Origin: Nonomuraea sp. NEAU-A123
Lineage (GTDB): Bacteria; Actinomycetota; Actinomycetes; Streptosporangiales; Streptosporangiaceae
Length of the DNA stretch: 64,000 nucleotides
Assembly: GCF_018603905.1 (NCBI RefSeq)
Contig: NZ_JAHFZZ010000037.1
Location: 26,486-90,485, forward strand
Direction of reading: 5' to 3'
Every line of letters starts with the position of its first letter. Positions within the stretch are counted from its first letter, which is position 1. Below the pieces are notes generated by a model, which did no database searches, was not told the DNA's origin, and saw nothing but the letters and a program-made list of their open reading frames with translations. The translations under genes were made by a program, and so were the position numbers. This document shows, piece by piece, positions 32,701 through 42,374 of this stretch.

Positions 32701-33785
32701 GCGAGGCTCCGCTGATGGGCGTGCACGACGTCGTCTCTGGACGCCCCGACCAGCACGCCCGCCGCGTCCACCCGCACCGCCATCCCGGTGGGAGAGGAGA
32801 CGGTCTCGTTGAGCGCCGAGAGCAGTGAGTCGGAATCGGTCAGGCCGCGCACCGGGGTCAGGGCCGCCTGCCCGATCGCATCCGACCCGTCGAGCGCGTC
32901 GACGTCCAGCCAGCCCGCGGGCTTGCCATCGGGGGAGACCGCGAGCAGCCACCGCCCCGTCGCCTCCGCGCGCGCCTGCGCGGCCGTGTCCGTGGTCTTC
33001 ACCGCTGCGATCGGCTCGTACGGCACATTCTGCAGCGAGATGAGAGACAGCAGCTTCAGCCCGCGTTCCGCCCCGAGGAATCCGGCGACGAAGTCGTCGG
33101 CCGGCCGGGCGAGCAGTTCGGCGGGCGGGGCGAACTGGACCATGTGCCCGCCGGTGCGGAAGACCGCGATGCGGTCGCCGAGCCGTACGGCTTCGTCGAT
33201 GTCGTGGGTGACGAAGACGATGGTCTTGTGGAGTTCGGCCTGCAGCCGGATCAGCTCGTCCTGGAGCAGGGTCCGGACCACCGGGTCGACCGCTCCGAAC
33301 GGCTCGTCCATGAGCAGGACGGGCGGGTCGGCGGCCAGCGCGCGGGCGACGCCCACGCGCTGTTGCTGGCCGCCGGAGAGCTGATGGGGATAGCGTTTGC
33401 CGGACTCGGCGGCCAGGCCGACGACCTCAAGCAGCTCGGCGGCCCTGGCGCGGGCCTTGCGCCGGCCCCAGCCGAGCAGCGTCGGCACGGTGGCGATGTT
33501 GTCCAGGACCGTACGGTGCGGGAACAGGCCGGCCTGCTGGATGACGTATCCGATGCCGCGCCGCAACTGAGCCGCGGGCAGCTCTCGTACGTCGCGCCCG
33601 CCCAGGCTGACCGTACCGGAGGTGGGATCGACCAGCCGGTTGATCATCCGGAGCGTGGTGGTCTTGCCACAACCGGAGGAGCCGACCAGCACCGTGATGC
33701 CTCCTTCGAGGAACTCCACGGAGAGGTCGTCCACGGCTGTCGTGCCGTTGGCGAACCTCTTGGTGACTGACTCGAATCGGATCAT
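32697..33785 (-). CDS. QAT-family ABC transporter ATPase with CBS-like tail
   Basis: The 362-residue product has Walker A VGSSGCGKTTTLRM, Q loop IQQAGLFPH, signature LSGGQQQRVGVARAL, Walker B VLLMDEPF and H loop VTHDI. A C-terminal extension of about 100 residues (GWLDVDALDGSDAI, SSPTGMAVRVDAAGVLVG) resembles the CBS-pair tail of OpuA/ProV ATPases, which sense ionic strength. It is the first gene of the operon. An 18-bp palindrome lies 20 bp upstream of its start. Confidence 0.92.
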   Translation of the reverse strand: MIRFESVTKRFANGTTAVDDLSVEFLEGGITVLVGSSGCGKTTTLRMINRLVDPTSGTVSLGGRDVRELPAAQLRRGIGYVIQQAGLFPHRTVLDNIATVPTLLGWGRRKARARAAELLEVVGLAAESGKRYPHQLSGGQQQRVGVARALAADPPVLLMDEPFGAVDPVVRTLLQDELIRLQAELHKTIVFVTHDIDEAVRLGDRIAVFRTGGHMVQFAPPAELLARPADDFVAGFLGAERGLKLLSLISLQNVPYEPIAAVKTTDTAAQARAEATGRWLLAVSPDGKPAGWLDVDALDGSDAIGQAALTPVRGLTDSDSLLSALNETVSSPTGMAVRVDAAGVLVGASRDDVVHAHQRSLA

Positions 33786-33804
33786 GGACACCGCCCTTGC
33801 CGCT

Positions 33805-33822
33805 CTGCATGTATTCATGCAG
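33805..33822. promoter_or_regulatory. Hut operator 1 (18-bp palindrome)
   Basis: CTGCATG-TATT-CATGCAG is perfectly symmetric with 7-bp arms. It lies in the divergent promoter between the transporter operon and the ammonia-lyase gene. A near-identical site, CTGAATGTATTTATTCAA, precedes hutU (36272-36289). The RpiR regulator encoded in between is the likely binder. Confidence 0.75.
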
Positions 33823-33886
33823 ACTCAAGCACGAATGAAGATGTGTCAATAGTCGGTTTTATGCAGGTGAAGAGGAGTTGAAGATC

Positions 33887-35389
33887 GTGGCGTCTCAAAT
33901 CGTAGGCGTGGGCGTCCCACAGATCGAGCTCAACGGACATGGCCTCGACAGCCAGACGGTCGCGTTGATCGCCGACGGCGGAGCCGGCGTGGAGGTGCCC
34001 CCGCTCGCCTACGAGAAGGTCGAACGGTCGTGGCACAGGGCCGCCGACCTCGTCGCCACCGGGCGCGTCTACGGACGCAGCACCGGCGTCGGCGCCAACC
34101 GCACCCTGGAGGTCGATCCCGCCGACTTCGACCTGCACGGTCTGCGTCTGCTGCGCAGCCACGCGGGCGGGATAGGGGCACTGCTGCCGGCGAGGCAGGT
34201 CCGGGCGATGATGATCGTCCGGCTCAACCAGCTCCTGGTGGGAGGCGCCGGGCTCCGTCCCGAGGTGGTCCGCGGGCTCGCCGTGGCGCTCCAGGCCGGA
34301 GTGCACCCGCCGGTGAACGAGTACGGCGCGGTCGGCACCGGCGATCTGGCCGCGCTGTCCCAGCTCGGACTGGCCCTCGCCGGAGAGCACCCCTGGCACG
34401 GCGGTCCCACCCCGCCACCTCCGATCAGCCTCGAAACCGGTGACGCACTGGCTCTGATCAGTAGCAACGCCCTCACCCTGGGACAGGCGTCGCTGGCCCG
34501 CCACAGCCTGGAACGCCTGCTCAGGGCCACCCATGTGGTGGCCGCGCTCTCCCTGCTGGCCGTCGACGGCTCACTGGAGGCCTTCGCCGAGCCGGTGCAC
34601 GCCGCGCGCCCGCATCCGGGCAACGTCCGTACTGCCGCCGAGGTCCGCCGGCTCGTCGGTGCGCCGGATCGGCCCGCGCCACCGACCGGCCGCATCCAGG
34701 ACCCGTACGCCTTCCGCTGCTTTCCCCAGATCCACGGGCCGGCCTTGGAAGCCTCCGACGCGCTGGAGCGGGTGCTGGCCGTCGAGCTCAACGCGGGCGC
34801 GGAGAACCCCTTGATCAGCGCGGACGGCCTTCACGGCGGGCCGGCGTCGTACCATCACGGGGGTTTCTTCTCGGCGCACGTGGCCCTCGCGCTGGACCAG
34901 TTGTCTCTCGCGCTCCTGCCGACCGCGCGGCTGTCGGCGGCGCGGCTGGCGGCCCTGGCGGAGCCGGGCATCACGGGGCTGCGACCGTTCCTCGCCGATG
35001 GGGCGTCGGCCGGATCCGGGGTGCTCATCCTCGAATACAGCGCGAACGCCGCCCTCGCCGAGCTGCGGAACGCGGCGACTCCGGCCTCGTCCGGCCATGC
35101 CGTACTGTCGCGGAGCGTGGAGGAGGCCGCGAGCTTCGCCTCGCAGGCCGCCCGCCAGGTCCTGCGGACTGTCGAGGCGTTCCGGCTGGTGCTCGGCTGC
35201 GAGCTCGTCGCCGCCGTCCGCGCCCTGCGTCAGCTTGACTCGAACAGGGTGAAGGCGGCCTGGGACTTGCCGGTAGGCCGCGCGTACGCGCTGGTGGACG
35301 ACAATCTTGAGCTATCGATGGAGGACCGGCCGCTCACGGCGGACGTCTCGGCGGCTGCCGGTCTCCTCGACGCACTGGCCGATCTGTAG
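33887..35389 (+). CDS. hutH: Histidine/aromatic amino acid ammonia-lyase (unusual MIO triad)
   Basis: The product of about 500 residues belongs to the HAL/PAL family: YGRSTGVGANRT with catalytic Tyr62 (the YGxNTGFG motif), VNEYGAVGTGDLAALSQLGLAL, the QDPYAFRCFPQIHG segment, and NAGAENPLI with conserved Asn/Glu. Canonical enzymes form the MIO cofactor from Ala-Ser-Gly; here the position reads Gly150-Thr151-Gly152. GTG at 33887 is chosen because AGAGGAG (33871-33877) suits it; TTG at 33878 is too close to that site. Context with hutU, hutF and hutI makes histidine the expected substrate. It would give urocanate and ammonia. Confidence 0.85.
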   Translation: MASQIVGVGVPQIELNGHGLDSQTVALIADGGAGVEVPPLAYEKVERSWHRAADLVATGRVYGRSTGVGANRTLEVDPADFDLHGLRLLRSHAGGIGALLPARQVRAMMIVRLNQLLVGGAGLRPEVVRGLAVALQAGVHPPVNEYGAVGTGDLAALSQLGLALAGEHPWHGGPTPPPPISLETGDALALISSNALTLGQASLARHSLERLLRATHVVAALSLLAVDGSLEAFAEPVHAARPHPGNVRTAAEVRRLVGAPDRPAPPTGRIQDPYAFRCFPQIHGPALEASDALERVLAVELNAGAENPLISADGLHGGPASYHHGGFFSAHVALALDQLSLALLPTARLSAARLAALAEPGITGLRPFLADGASAGSGVLILEYSANAALAELRNAATPASSGHAVLSRSVEEAASFASQAARQVLRTVEAFRLVLGCELVAAVRALRQLDSNRVKAAWDLPVGRAYALVDDNLELSMEDRPLTADVSAAAGLLDALADL

Positions 35390-35403
35390 ACCCCTGGAGA
35401 GTC

Positions 35404-36264
35404 ATGAACACGGACGATGTCGCGCCGGAGGCACGCTTGCTGCGCCTGTTCGAAGGGCATCGGCTGACCCCCGCCCAGCGGCGGATCGCGCATTGCCTGG
35501 TGCAGCACGCCGGGCAGGCGGCCTTCCTGTCCAGCGTGGAGATCGCCGAGCTCGCGGGGGTGAGCCAGCCGTCGGTGACCCGGTTCGCGATGACCCTCGG
35601 GTTCGACGGCTACCCCGCGCTGCGTAAGCAGATCCGCGAGCTCGGCCTGCCCGACTCGGCGGGCCGGAGCGAGACGGGCGAGGGCGCCGTCCTGAGCGAG
35701 ACCCAGCGGGCGGTACGCACCGAGATCGCCAACCTGCAGCACCTGGCCGGTTCGCTGTCGGACATGACGGCGATCGTCAAGGCCGCCCGGCTGCTGGCAC
35801 CCTCCCGGCCGCTGCTCGTGCTCGGCCTGCGCGCGGCCGCGGCGCAGGCCGCGGGCTGGGCCTACTTCGCCGCCAAGGTCCACCCCGACGTGCGCCTGCT
35901 CAACGAGGGCGGTTCCATGCTCGCCGACCGCATCGAGCAGGCGGCCGACGCCGGGGCGAGCGCCCTGCTCTGCTTCGCCCTGCCCCGCTACCCCGCCGAG
36001 CTGATGGACGGCCTGTCCGCCGCCAAGAAGGCGGGGCTGAGCGTGGTCACCATCGCCGACAACGCCTTCGCGCCGTCGGCGGACCTGTCCGACGTGGCTC
36101 TGCCGGCGCCGGTCGGCACGGAACTGGTCTTCGACACGGCATGCGCCCCCATGATGCTCGGCCGGGTCCTGCTGGAGACCATGGTCGACGAGATCCCCGG
36201 CGCGCAGGCCCGCCTGGAGGCGTTCGAGCAGTCAGCGGCATCGCGCGGCCTGTTCACGGACTAG
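35404..36264 (+). CDS. RpiR/MurR family regulator (SIS domain)
   Basis: The 286-residue product has an N-terminal RpiR helix-turn-helix: LTPAQRRIAHCLVQHAGQAAF, then SSVEIAELAGVSQPSVTRFAMTLGFDGYPALR. A SIS domain (about 120-250) includes LLVLGLRAAAAQAAGWAYFA and LLCFALPRYPAELMDGLSAAKKAG. It lies 14 bp after the ammonia-lyase gene, so it belongs to that transcript. It is the only regulator in the cluster and the likely binder of the two palindromes at 33805 and 36272. The ligand may be a histidine catabolite; this is inference. Confidence 0.9.
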   Translation: MNTDDVAPEARLLRLFEGHRLTPAQRRIAHCLVQHAGQAAFLSSVEIAELAGVSQPSVTRFAMTLGFDGYPALRKQIRELGLPDSAGRSETGEGAVLSETQRAVRTEIANLQHLAGSLSDMTAIVKAARLLAPSRPLLVLGLRAAAAQAAGWAYFAAKVHPDVRLLNEGGSMLADRIEQAADAGASALLCFALPRYPAELMDGLSAAKKAGLSVVTIADNAFAPSADLSDVALPAPVGTELVFDTACAPMMLGRVLLETMVDEIPGAQARLEAFEQSAASRGLFTD

Positions 36265-36267
36265 CTA

Positions 36268-36315
36268 TTGACTGAATGTATTTATTCAAGATAGACATGC
36301 ATGAATAGTTATGCA
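36268..36315 (+). promoter_or_regulatory. hutU promoter with hut operator 2
   Basis: TTGACT (36268-36273) is a -35 candidate with a poor ATAGAC -10 after 17 bp. TGAAT-N6-ATTCA (36273-36288) lies between them, as expected for a repressor site, and matches hut operator 1 over most of 18 bp. A further inverted pair, TGCAT (36298-36302) and ATGCA (36311-36315), follows and could be a second half-site pair. Confidence 0.65.
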
Positions 36316-36333
36316 GTTGGGGAGGTCAGGAAC

Positions 36334-38003
<1,670 letters not shown>

Positions 38004-38007
<4 letters not shown>

Positions 38008-39194
38008 TCGATCCTTCGCAGGTTGAGGGCAATTTCCGGGGGATGTGGCGCGAGCTCCTGCCTGTCGGCCGGTATGACGCGACCGGCGGATATCGCCGCC
38101 ATGCCTGGAACGCGGCCGACGGCGAATGCCGGGCCTGGTTCAGGGAGCAGGCGCTGACGAGGGGCTTGACGTACGAGGTCGACCGGAACGGCAACCAGTG
38201 GGCCTGGTACGGCGACCCCTCGGCTGGGGACGCTGTCGTCACCGGCTCCCATCTGGACTCGGTGCCTGACGGAGGAGCGTATGACGGGCCGCTTGGCGTC
38301 GTGTCGGCGTTCGCGGCCCTGGACGCGCTCCGGGATCAGGGCACCGATGGTGGCCGCCGCCCGCTCGCGATCGTGAACTTCGGTGATGAGGAGGGTGCCA
38401 GGTTCGGCGTGGCCTGTGTCGGGTCCCGGTTGATGGCGGGGGTTCTGGAGCCGGGTCACGCGCGGTCTCTAAGGGACCAGGACGGCGTTCTGCTCGGCGA
38501 CGCGATGGAGCGTGCGGGACATGACCCCGCTGTGATCGGCCGTGATGACGAGCGGCTCGCGCGCATCTCCGCCTACGTCGAGCTCCACGTCGAGCAGGGG
38601 CGGAACCTGGGCGACGCGCCGGTCGGCGTCGCGTCGGCGATCTGGCCGCACGGCCGGTGGCGCTTCGATTTCCACGGAGAGGCCAACCACGCGGGCACGA
38701 CTCGCCTGGAGGACCGCCGCGATCCGATGCTGGCCTACGCTGCCACGGTCCTGAACGCCCGCGAGCAGGCGAGGCTCGCTGGGGCGCTCGCCACCTTCGG
38801 GAAGATCTCCGTCGAGCCTAACGGCACCAACGCCATCGCCTCCCGCGTGACTGCTTGGCTGGACTCGCGGGCTGCCGACTCCGCCACTCTCGACATGCTG
38901 GTGAAAGAGATCATTCATCAGTCGGGGGCGGAGGTCACCCGCGAGTCGTACACGCCAGTGGTCGAATTCGACCGGCCGCTCAGGGACCGCCTGGCGGGCC
39001 GGCTTGGTGGGGTTCCCGTTCTGCCGACCGGGGCGGGGCACGATGCGGGCATTCTCGCCTCTGTCGTTCCCACGGCCATGCTCTTCGTACGGAATCCGAC
39101 CGGCGTCTCGCACTCTCCGGAGGAATACGCCGAGGAGACCGACTGCCTCGCCGGCGTGGCCGCCTTGGCCAGCGTCCTGGAGGACCTGCTGTGA
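38004..39194 (+). CDS. M20 family amidohydrolase (allantoate/N-carbamoyl amino acid hydrolase-like)
   Basis: The 396-residue zinc-dependent M20 hydrolase has the first metal motif VVTGSHLDSVPDGGAYDGPLG, bridging residues in NFGDEEGARFGV, and AYVELHVEQG. The dimerisation lid has HGEANHAGTTRLEDRRDP, and the last His is in GVSHSPEEY. Homologues hydrolyse allantoate or N-carbamoyl amino acids. Lying between hutU and hutF in a coupled operon with no hutG, it most plausibly removes the formyl group from N-formylglutamate made by hutF. That role is inference from context. GTG start, 4-bp overlap. Confidence 0.88.
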
Positions 39195-40573
39195 ACGGCC
39201 GGTTCTGGGCGAGGTACGCGTGGACCGGCGCGTCGTCGGAGCCGGGCGCGTTGGAGTCAGGTGCGTCGGAGGCCACCGCGTTGGGGTCCGGTGCGCTGGA
39301 GTCCGGCGTGCTCATCGAGGTCTCGGCGGGTCGTATCGCCTCCCTACAAGCGGGCAGCGCGCCAGGCGATGCCGTCGTCCTAGACGGCCTGGTCATCCCC
39401 GGGCTGGCCAACGCCCATTCGCACGCCTTCCATCGGGCGTTGCGCGGGGCCACGCAGCTCGGCGGCGGCACCTTCTGGACCTGGCGCGAGACCATGTACC
39501 GGGTCGCGGCGGCCCTCACCCCCGACCAGTACCTGGAGCTGGCGCGGGCGGTCTACGCCGAGATGGCCCTCGCGGGGATCACCTGCGTCGGCGAGTTCCA
39601 CTACCTCCACCACGCTCCCGGAGGCGTCGCCTACGACGACCCGAACGCGATGGGAGAGGCGCTCATCGAGGCGGCCGCCCAGGCCGGCATCCGGATCACC
39701 CTGCTCGACACCTGCTACCTCTCGTCGGGGTTCGGCGCTGCACCGGACGAGACCCAGCTCAGGTTCAGCGACGGCTCAGGGGAGGCGTGGGCCGAGCGGG
39801 TCAGCGGGCTGAAGGAGCGCGATCACGCCCGCGTCGGCGCGGCCGTCCACTCGGTCCGAGCCGTTCCCGCCAACCAGCTCGGGGTGGTCGGCGCGTGGGC
39901 GGCGCAACGGCACGCCCCGATCCACGCGCACGTGTCCGAGCAGCCCGCCGAGAACGAGGGCTGCCTGGCGGCGTACGGAGTCACGCCTACGCGCCTGCTC
40001 GCCGACCACGGGCTGCTCGGGCCGCGTACCACCGCCGTACACGCCACACACCTGACCCCGGAGGACATCGCACTGCTCGGCGGCTCCGCCACGACGGTGT
40101 GCATGTGCCCCACGACCGAGCGCGATCTCGCCGACGGCATCGGACCCGCTCGTGAGGTGCAGGCTGCGGGATCGCCGCTGTCGCTCGGCAGCGACAGCCA
40201 GGCCGTCATCGACCTGTTCGAGGAGGCTCGGGCCATGGAGCTGAACGAGCGGCTGCGCACCCGCCGCCGCGGCCACTGGACGGCGGACGCGCTCCTACGG
40301 GCCGCCACCGCCGACGGCCACGCGTCCCTGGGCTGGCCGGAGGCGGGCACGCTGAAGGTCGGCGCGCTCGCCGACCTCGTCACGATCTCCCTCGACTCGG
40401 TCCGGACCGCGGGCCCGCTTCACGGTGCAGAGACCGCCGTCTTCGCGGCCACCTCCGCCGACGTCAGCGACGTCGTCACGGGCGGCCGTGTGATCGTACG
40501 GCGCGGCGTACACCAGCTCGTTCCCGACGTGGCGGGCGCGCTGCGGCAGGCTCTCGCACGGTTGGCGCCATGA
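39191..40573 (+). CDS. hutF: Formimidoylglutamate deiminase
   Basis: The 460-residue amidohydrolase-superfamily enzyme has metal ligands HxH in LANAHSHAFHRALRG, His in HAHVSEQPAENEG, His in AVHATHLTPEDI and Asp in LGSDSQAVIDLFEEARA, with CPTTERDLADG typical of HutF. It converts N-formimidoylglutamate to N-formylglutamate and ammonia. GTG 39191 overlaps the M20 gene's stop by 4 bp. Residues about 20-39 are an in-frame 15-bp tandem repeat (ALESG-ASEAT-ALGSG-ALESG) not expected of the family, close to the N-terminus and away from the active site. Confidence 0.92.
   Translation: MNGRFWARYAWTGASSEPGALESGASEATALGSGALESGVLIEVSAGRIASLQAGSAPGDAVVLDGLVIPGLANAHSHAFHRALRGATQLGGGTFWTWRETMYRVAAALTPDQYLELARAVYAEMALAGITCVGEFHYLHHAPGGVAYDDPNAMGEALIEAAAQAGIRITLLDTCYLSSGFGAAPDETQLRFSDGSGEAWAERVSGLKERDHARVGAAVHSVRAVPANQLGVVGAWAAQRHAPIHAHVSEQPAENEGCLAAYGVTPTRLLADHGLLGPRTTAVHATHLTPEDIALLGGSATTVCMCPTTERDLADGIGPAREVQAAGSPLSLGSDSQAVIDLFEEARAMELNERLRTRRRGHWTADALLRAATADGHASLGWPEAGTLKVGALADLVTISLDSVRTAGPLHGAETAVFAATSADVSDVVTGGRVIVRRGVHQLVPDVAGALRQALARLAP
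39248..39307 (+). repeat. 15-bp tandem repeat, 4 copies, in hutF
   Basis: Four imperfect 15-bp units, each starting GCG, give ALESG, ASEAT, ALGSG and ALESG. Length is a multiple of three, so the frame is kept. Confidence 0.75.
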
Positions 40574-40632
40574 GTCGGGCAGCTGGTGGCATGACTCGAT
40601 CGGCTGGCGGTGCGGCTCGCGCGGTTGGCGGC
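40570..40632 (+). repeat. 21-bp repeat, 3 copies, at the hutI start
   Basis: Units at 40570-40590, 40591-40611 and 40612-40632 encode MSRAAGG, MTRSAGG and AARAVGG. They lie between the overlap start codon and the family-typical start at 40636, so they may have pushed the coding start upstream. Confidence 0.65.
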
Positions 40633-41847
40633 ACGATGGGAAGCCTCCTGATCACCGGGATCTCCACGCTGGTCACCAACGATCCTCAGCTGGGTGAGGG
40701 CCCGCTCGGGCTCATCACGGACGCTGCCGTCGTTGTCTCCGGCGACTCCGGCGACTCCGGCGACTCCGGCGACTCCGGCGACTCCGGGGAGGAGATCGCC
40801 TGGGTGGGGCCGGCTTCGCGGGCTCCGGCGGCGGATCGGATGTACGACGCCGGCGGCCGGGCCATGCTCCCCGGTTTCGTCGACTCCCATGCCCACCTGG
40901 TCTTCGCGGGGGACCGGACGGCCGAGTTCGACGCCCGGATGCGCGGCCTGCCCTACACCGCGGGCGGGATCCGCACGACGGTGGCGGCCACCCGCGCAGC
41001 GAGTGACGAGGAGCTGTCGGCCGGGGTGGCCCGCCTGGTGGGCGAGGCGCTGCGGCAGGGCACCACGGTCATCGAGTGCAAGTCAGGCTACGGCCTCACT
41101 GTCGAAGACGAGGCCCGCCTGCTGCGCATCGCCGCGGAGCACACCGACGAGGTGACCTACCTCGGCGCGCACGTCGTACCGGCCGAGCAAGACCCCGATA
41201 CGTACGTGGAGCTGGTGACCGGGCCGATGCTGGACGCCTGCGCTCCCCATGCCCGATGGGTGGACGTCTTCTGCGAGCGAGGGGCGTTCGATGGGGACCA
41301 GGCGCGGGCGGTACTGGAGAGCGGCATCAAGCGCGGCCTCGTGCCCAGGATCCACGCCAACCAGCTCAGCTACGGACCAGGCGTCCAACTTGCCGTCGAA
41401 CTGGGCGCCGCCTCCGCTGATCACTGCACTCACCTCACCAACGCGGATGTGGACGCCCTGGCCTCCGGGACCACGGTCGCGACCCTGCTGCCGGGGGCCG
41501 AGTTCTCCACCAGAGCCCCGTACCCGGACGCCCGCCGCCTCCTGGACGCGGGCGTGACAGTGGCACTGTCGACCGACTGCAACCCTGGCTCGAGCTTCAC
41601 CACCAGCATGCCGTTCTGTGTGGCCCTGGCGGTTCGGGAGATGGGGATGACTCCTGACGAGGCGGTTTGGGCGGCGACGCTGGGCGGTGCGCGGGCGCTG
41701 CGGCGGGACGACGTAGGGCGGATAGCTGTGGGGGCGCGCGCCGACCTGATGCTGCTGGACGCTCCTTCCCACGTCCACCTGGCCTATCGACCTGGCGTTC
41801 CGCTTATCTCCGCTGTCTGGCAGCGCGGTCGCCAAGTGGTGTCCTAA
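40570..41847 (+). CDS. hutI: Imidazolonepropionase
   Basis: The 425-residue product has metal motifs DSHAHLVFAGDRTAEFDARM (HxH), IECKSGYGLTVEDE, GAHVVPAEQDPD, RIHANQLSYGPGVQLAVELGA in outline, and Asp in STDCNPGSSFTTSMPF, which matches HutI closely. It opens the imidazolone ring to give N-formimidoylglutamate. ATG 40570 overlaps hutF (ATGA), but the first 21 codons are three 21-bp repeats (SRAAGG, TRSAGG, ARAVGG). The family-like start MGSLLITGISTLV is at 40636, so the true start is uncertain. A GDS-type 9-bp repeat lies at residues about 58-72. Confidence 0.94.
   Translation: MSRAAGGMTRSAGGAARAVGGTMGSLLITGISTLVTNDPQLGEGPLGLITDAAVVVSGDSGDSGDSGDSGDSGEEIAWVGPASRAPAADRMYDAGGRAMLPGFVDSHAHLVFAGDRTAEFDARMRGLPYTAGGIRTTVAATRAASDEELSAGVARLVGEALRQGTTVIECKSGYGLTVEDEARLLRIAAEHTDEVTYLGAHVVPAEQDPDTYVELVTGPMLDACAPHARWVDVFCERGAFDGDQARAVLESGIKRGLVPRIHANQLSYGPGVQLAVELGAASADHCTHLTNADVDALASGTTVATLLPGAEFSTRAPYPDARRLLDAGVTVALSTDCNPGSSFTTSMPFCVALAVREMGMTPDEAVWAATLGGARALRRDDVGRIAVGARADLMLLDAPSHVHLAYRPGVPLISAVWQRGRQVVS
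40741..40785 (+). repeat. 9-bp perfect tandem repeat, 5 copies, in hutI
   Basis: GGCGACTCC repeats five times without a mismatch (GDS x5) between two conserved beta strands of the N-terminal barrel half. Perfect copies suggest recent slippage; copy number may vary between strains. Confidence 0.9.
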
Positions 41848-41849
41848 CC

Positions 41850-42163
41850 GACTCCACACAGGACTCGCACGGTCTCAACGACGTCGGGCTCTTCGTTGCG
41901 GGTCCGGTCCGGTCAGTAAGGGCGGTGGTTCGCACGTCGTGCTCCCGCAGCCGTAGGGCGAGGTGGTCGGCCTGGTCGGTATGGAGCACGACGATGTGGG
42001 ATTCCGGTCCGTTCGTTACCCGCCGTAGGCCGTTCGCCCGCGCCTGGTCGGTCAGCCGCCCCCGTGCGCCGGGTGGGGCGCCGGGGGCGTCGAGCCAGAC
42101 TGTCGAACGGAGTGCGGGGAAGAGCTCTCGGAACCGTGCCGAGGTGATCGGGCGGGAGATCAC
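41850..42163 (-). pseudogene. Collapsed class V aminotransferase/kynureninase-like remnant
   Basis: An open frame from 42163 reads RFRELFPALRSTVWLDAPGAPPGARG, typical of the N-terminus of class V PLP enzymes, then jumps to RRVTNGPESHIVVLHTDQADHLALRLREHDVRTTAL, like the C-terminal small domain. The central PLP-lysine region is missing, so this looks like an internal deletion. The frame runs on into the hutI 3' end with no sense there. Confidence 0.45.
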
Positions 42164-42374
42164 CGCTGCGGCACCGCGGCGACCTTGCCATCCGCGCCGC
42201 CTGTGTCGCGGAGGTGCTCGGTGAGCTTGTGGGGCTGATCAACAGGTTCGACCCGAGCCTCGAATGGCGGCTACAGCAACGCTGTGGCCTTCTACCCCGT
42301 TATGCGCCGGAATCGTATGTCTCAGGTCACCGGTTGCGGGGTCCACCGGCTGATGGCCCCCGCTTGGTCGGCTT
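42164..42374 (+). other. Gene fragment, unassigned
   Basis: From about 42183 a + frame reads LAIRAACVAEVLGELVGLINR, then FDPSLEWRLQQRCGLLPRYAPES, and stops near 42377. It looks protein-like but has no start and no recognised family. Together with the aminotransferase remnant it makes 41848-42374 a decayed stretch. Confidence 0.3.
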
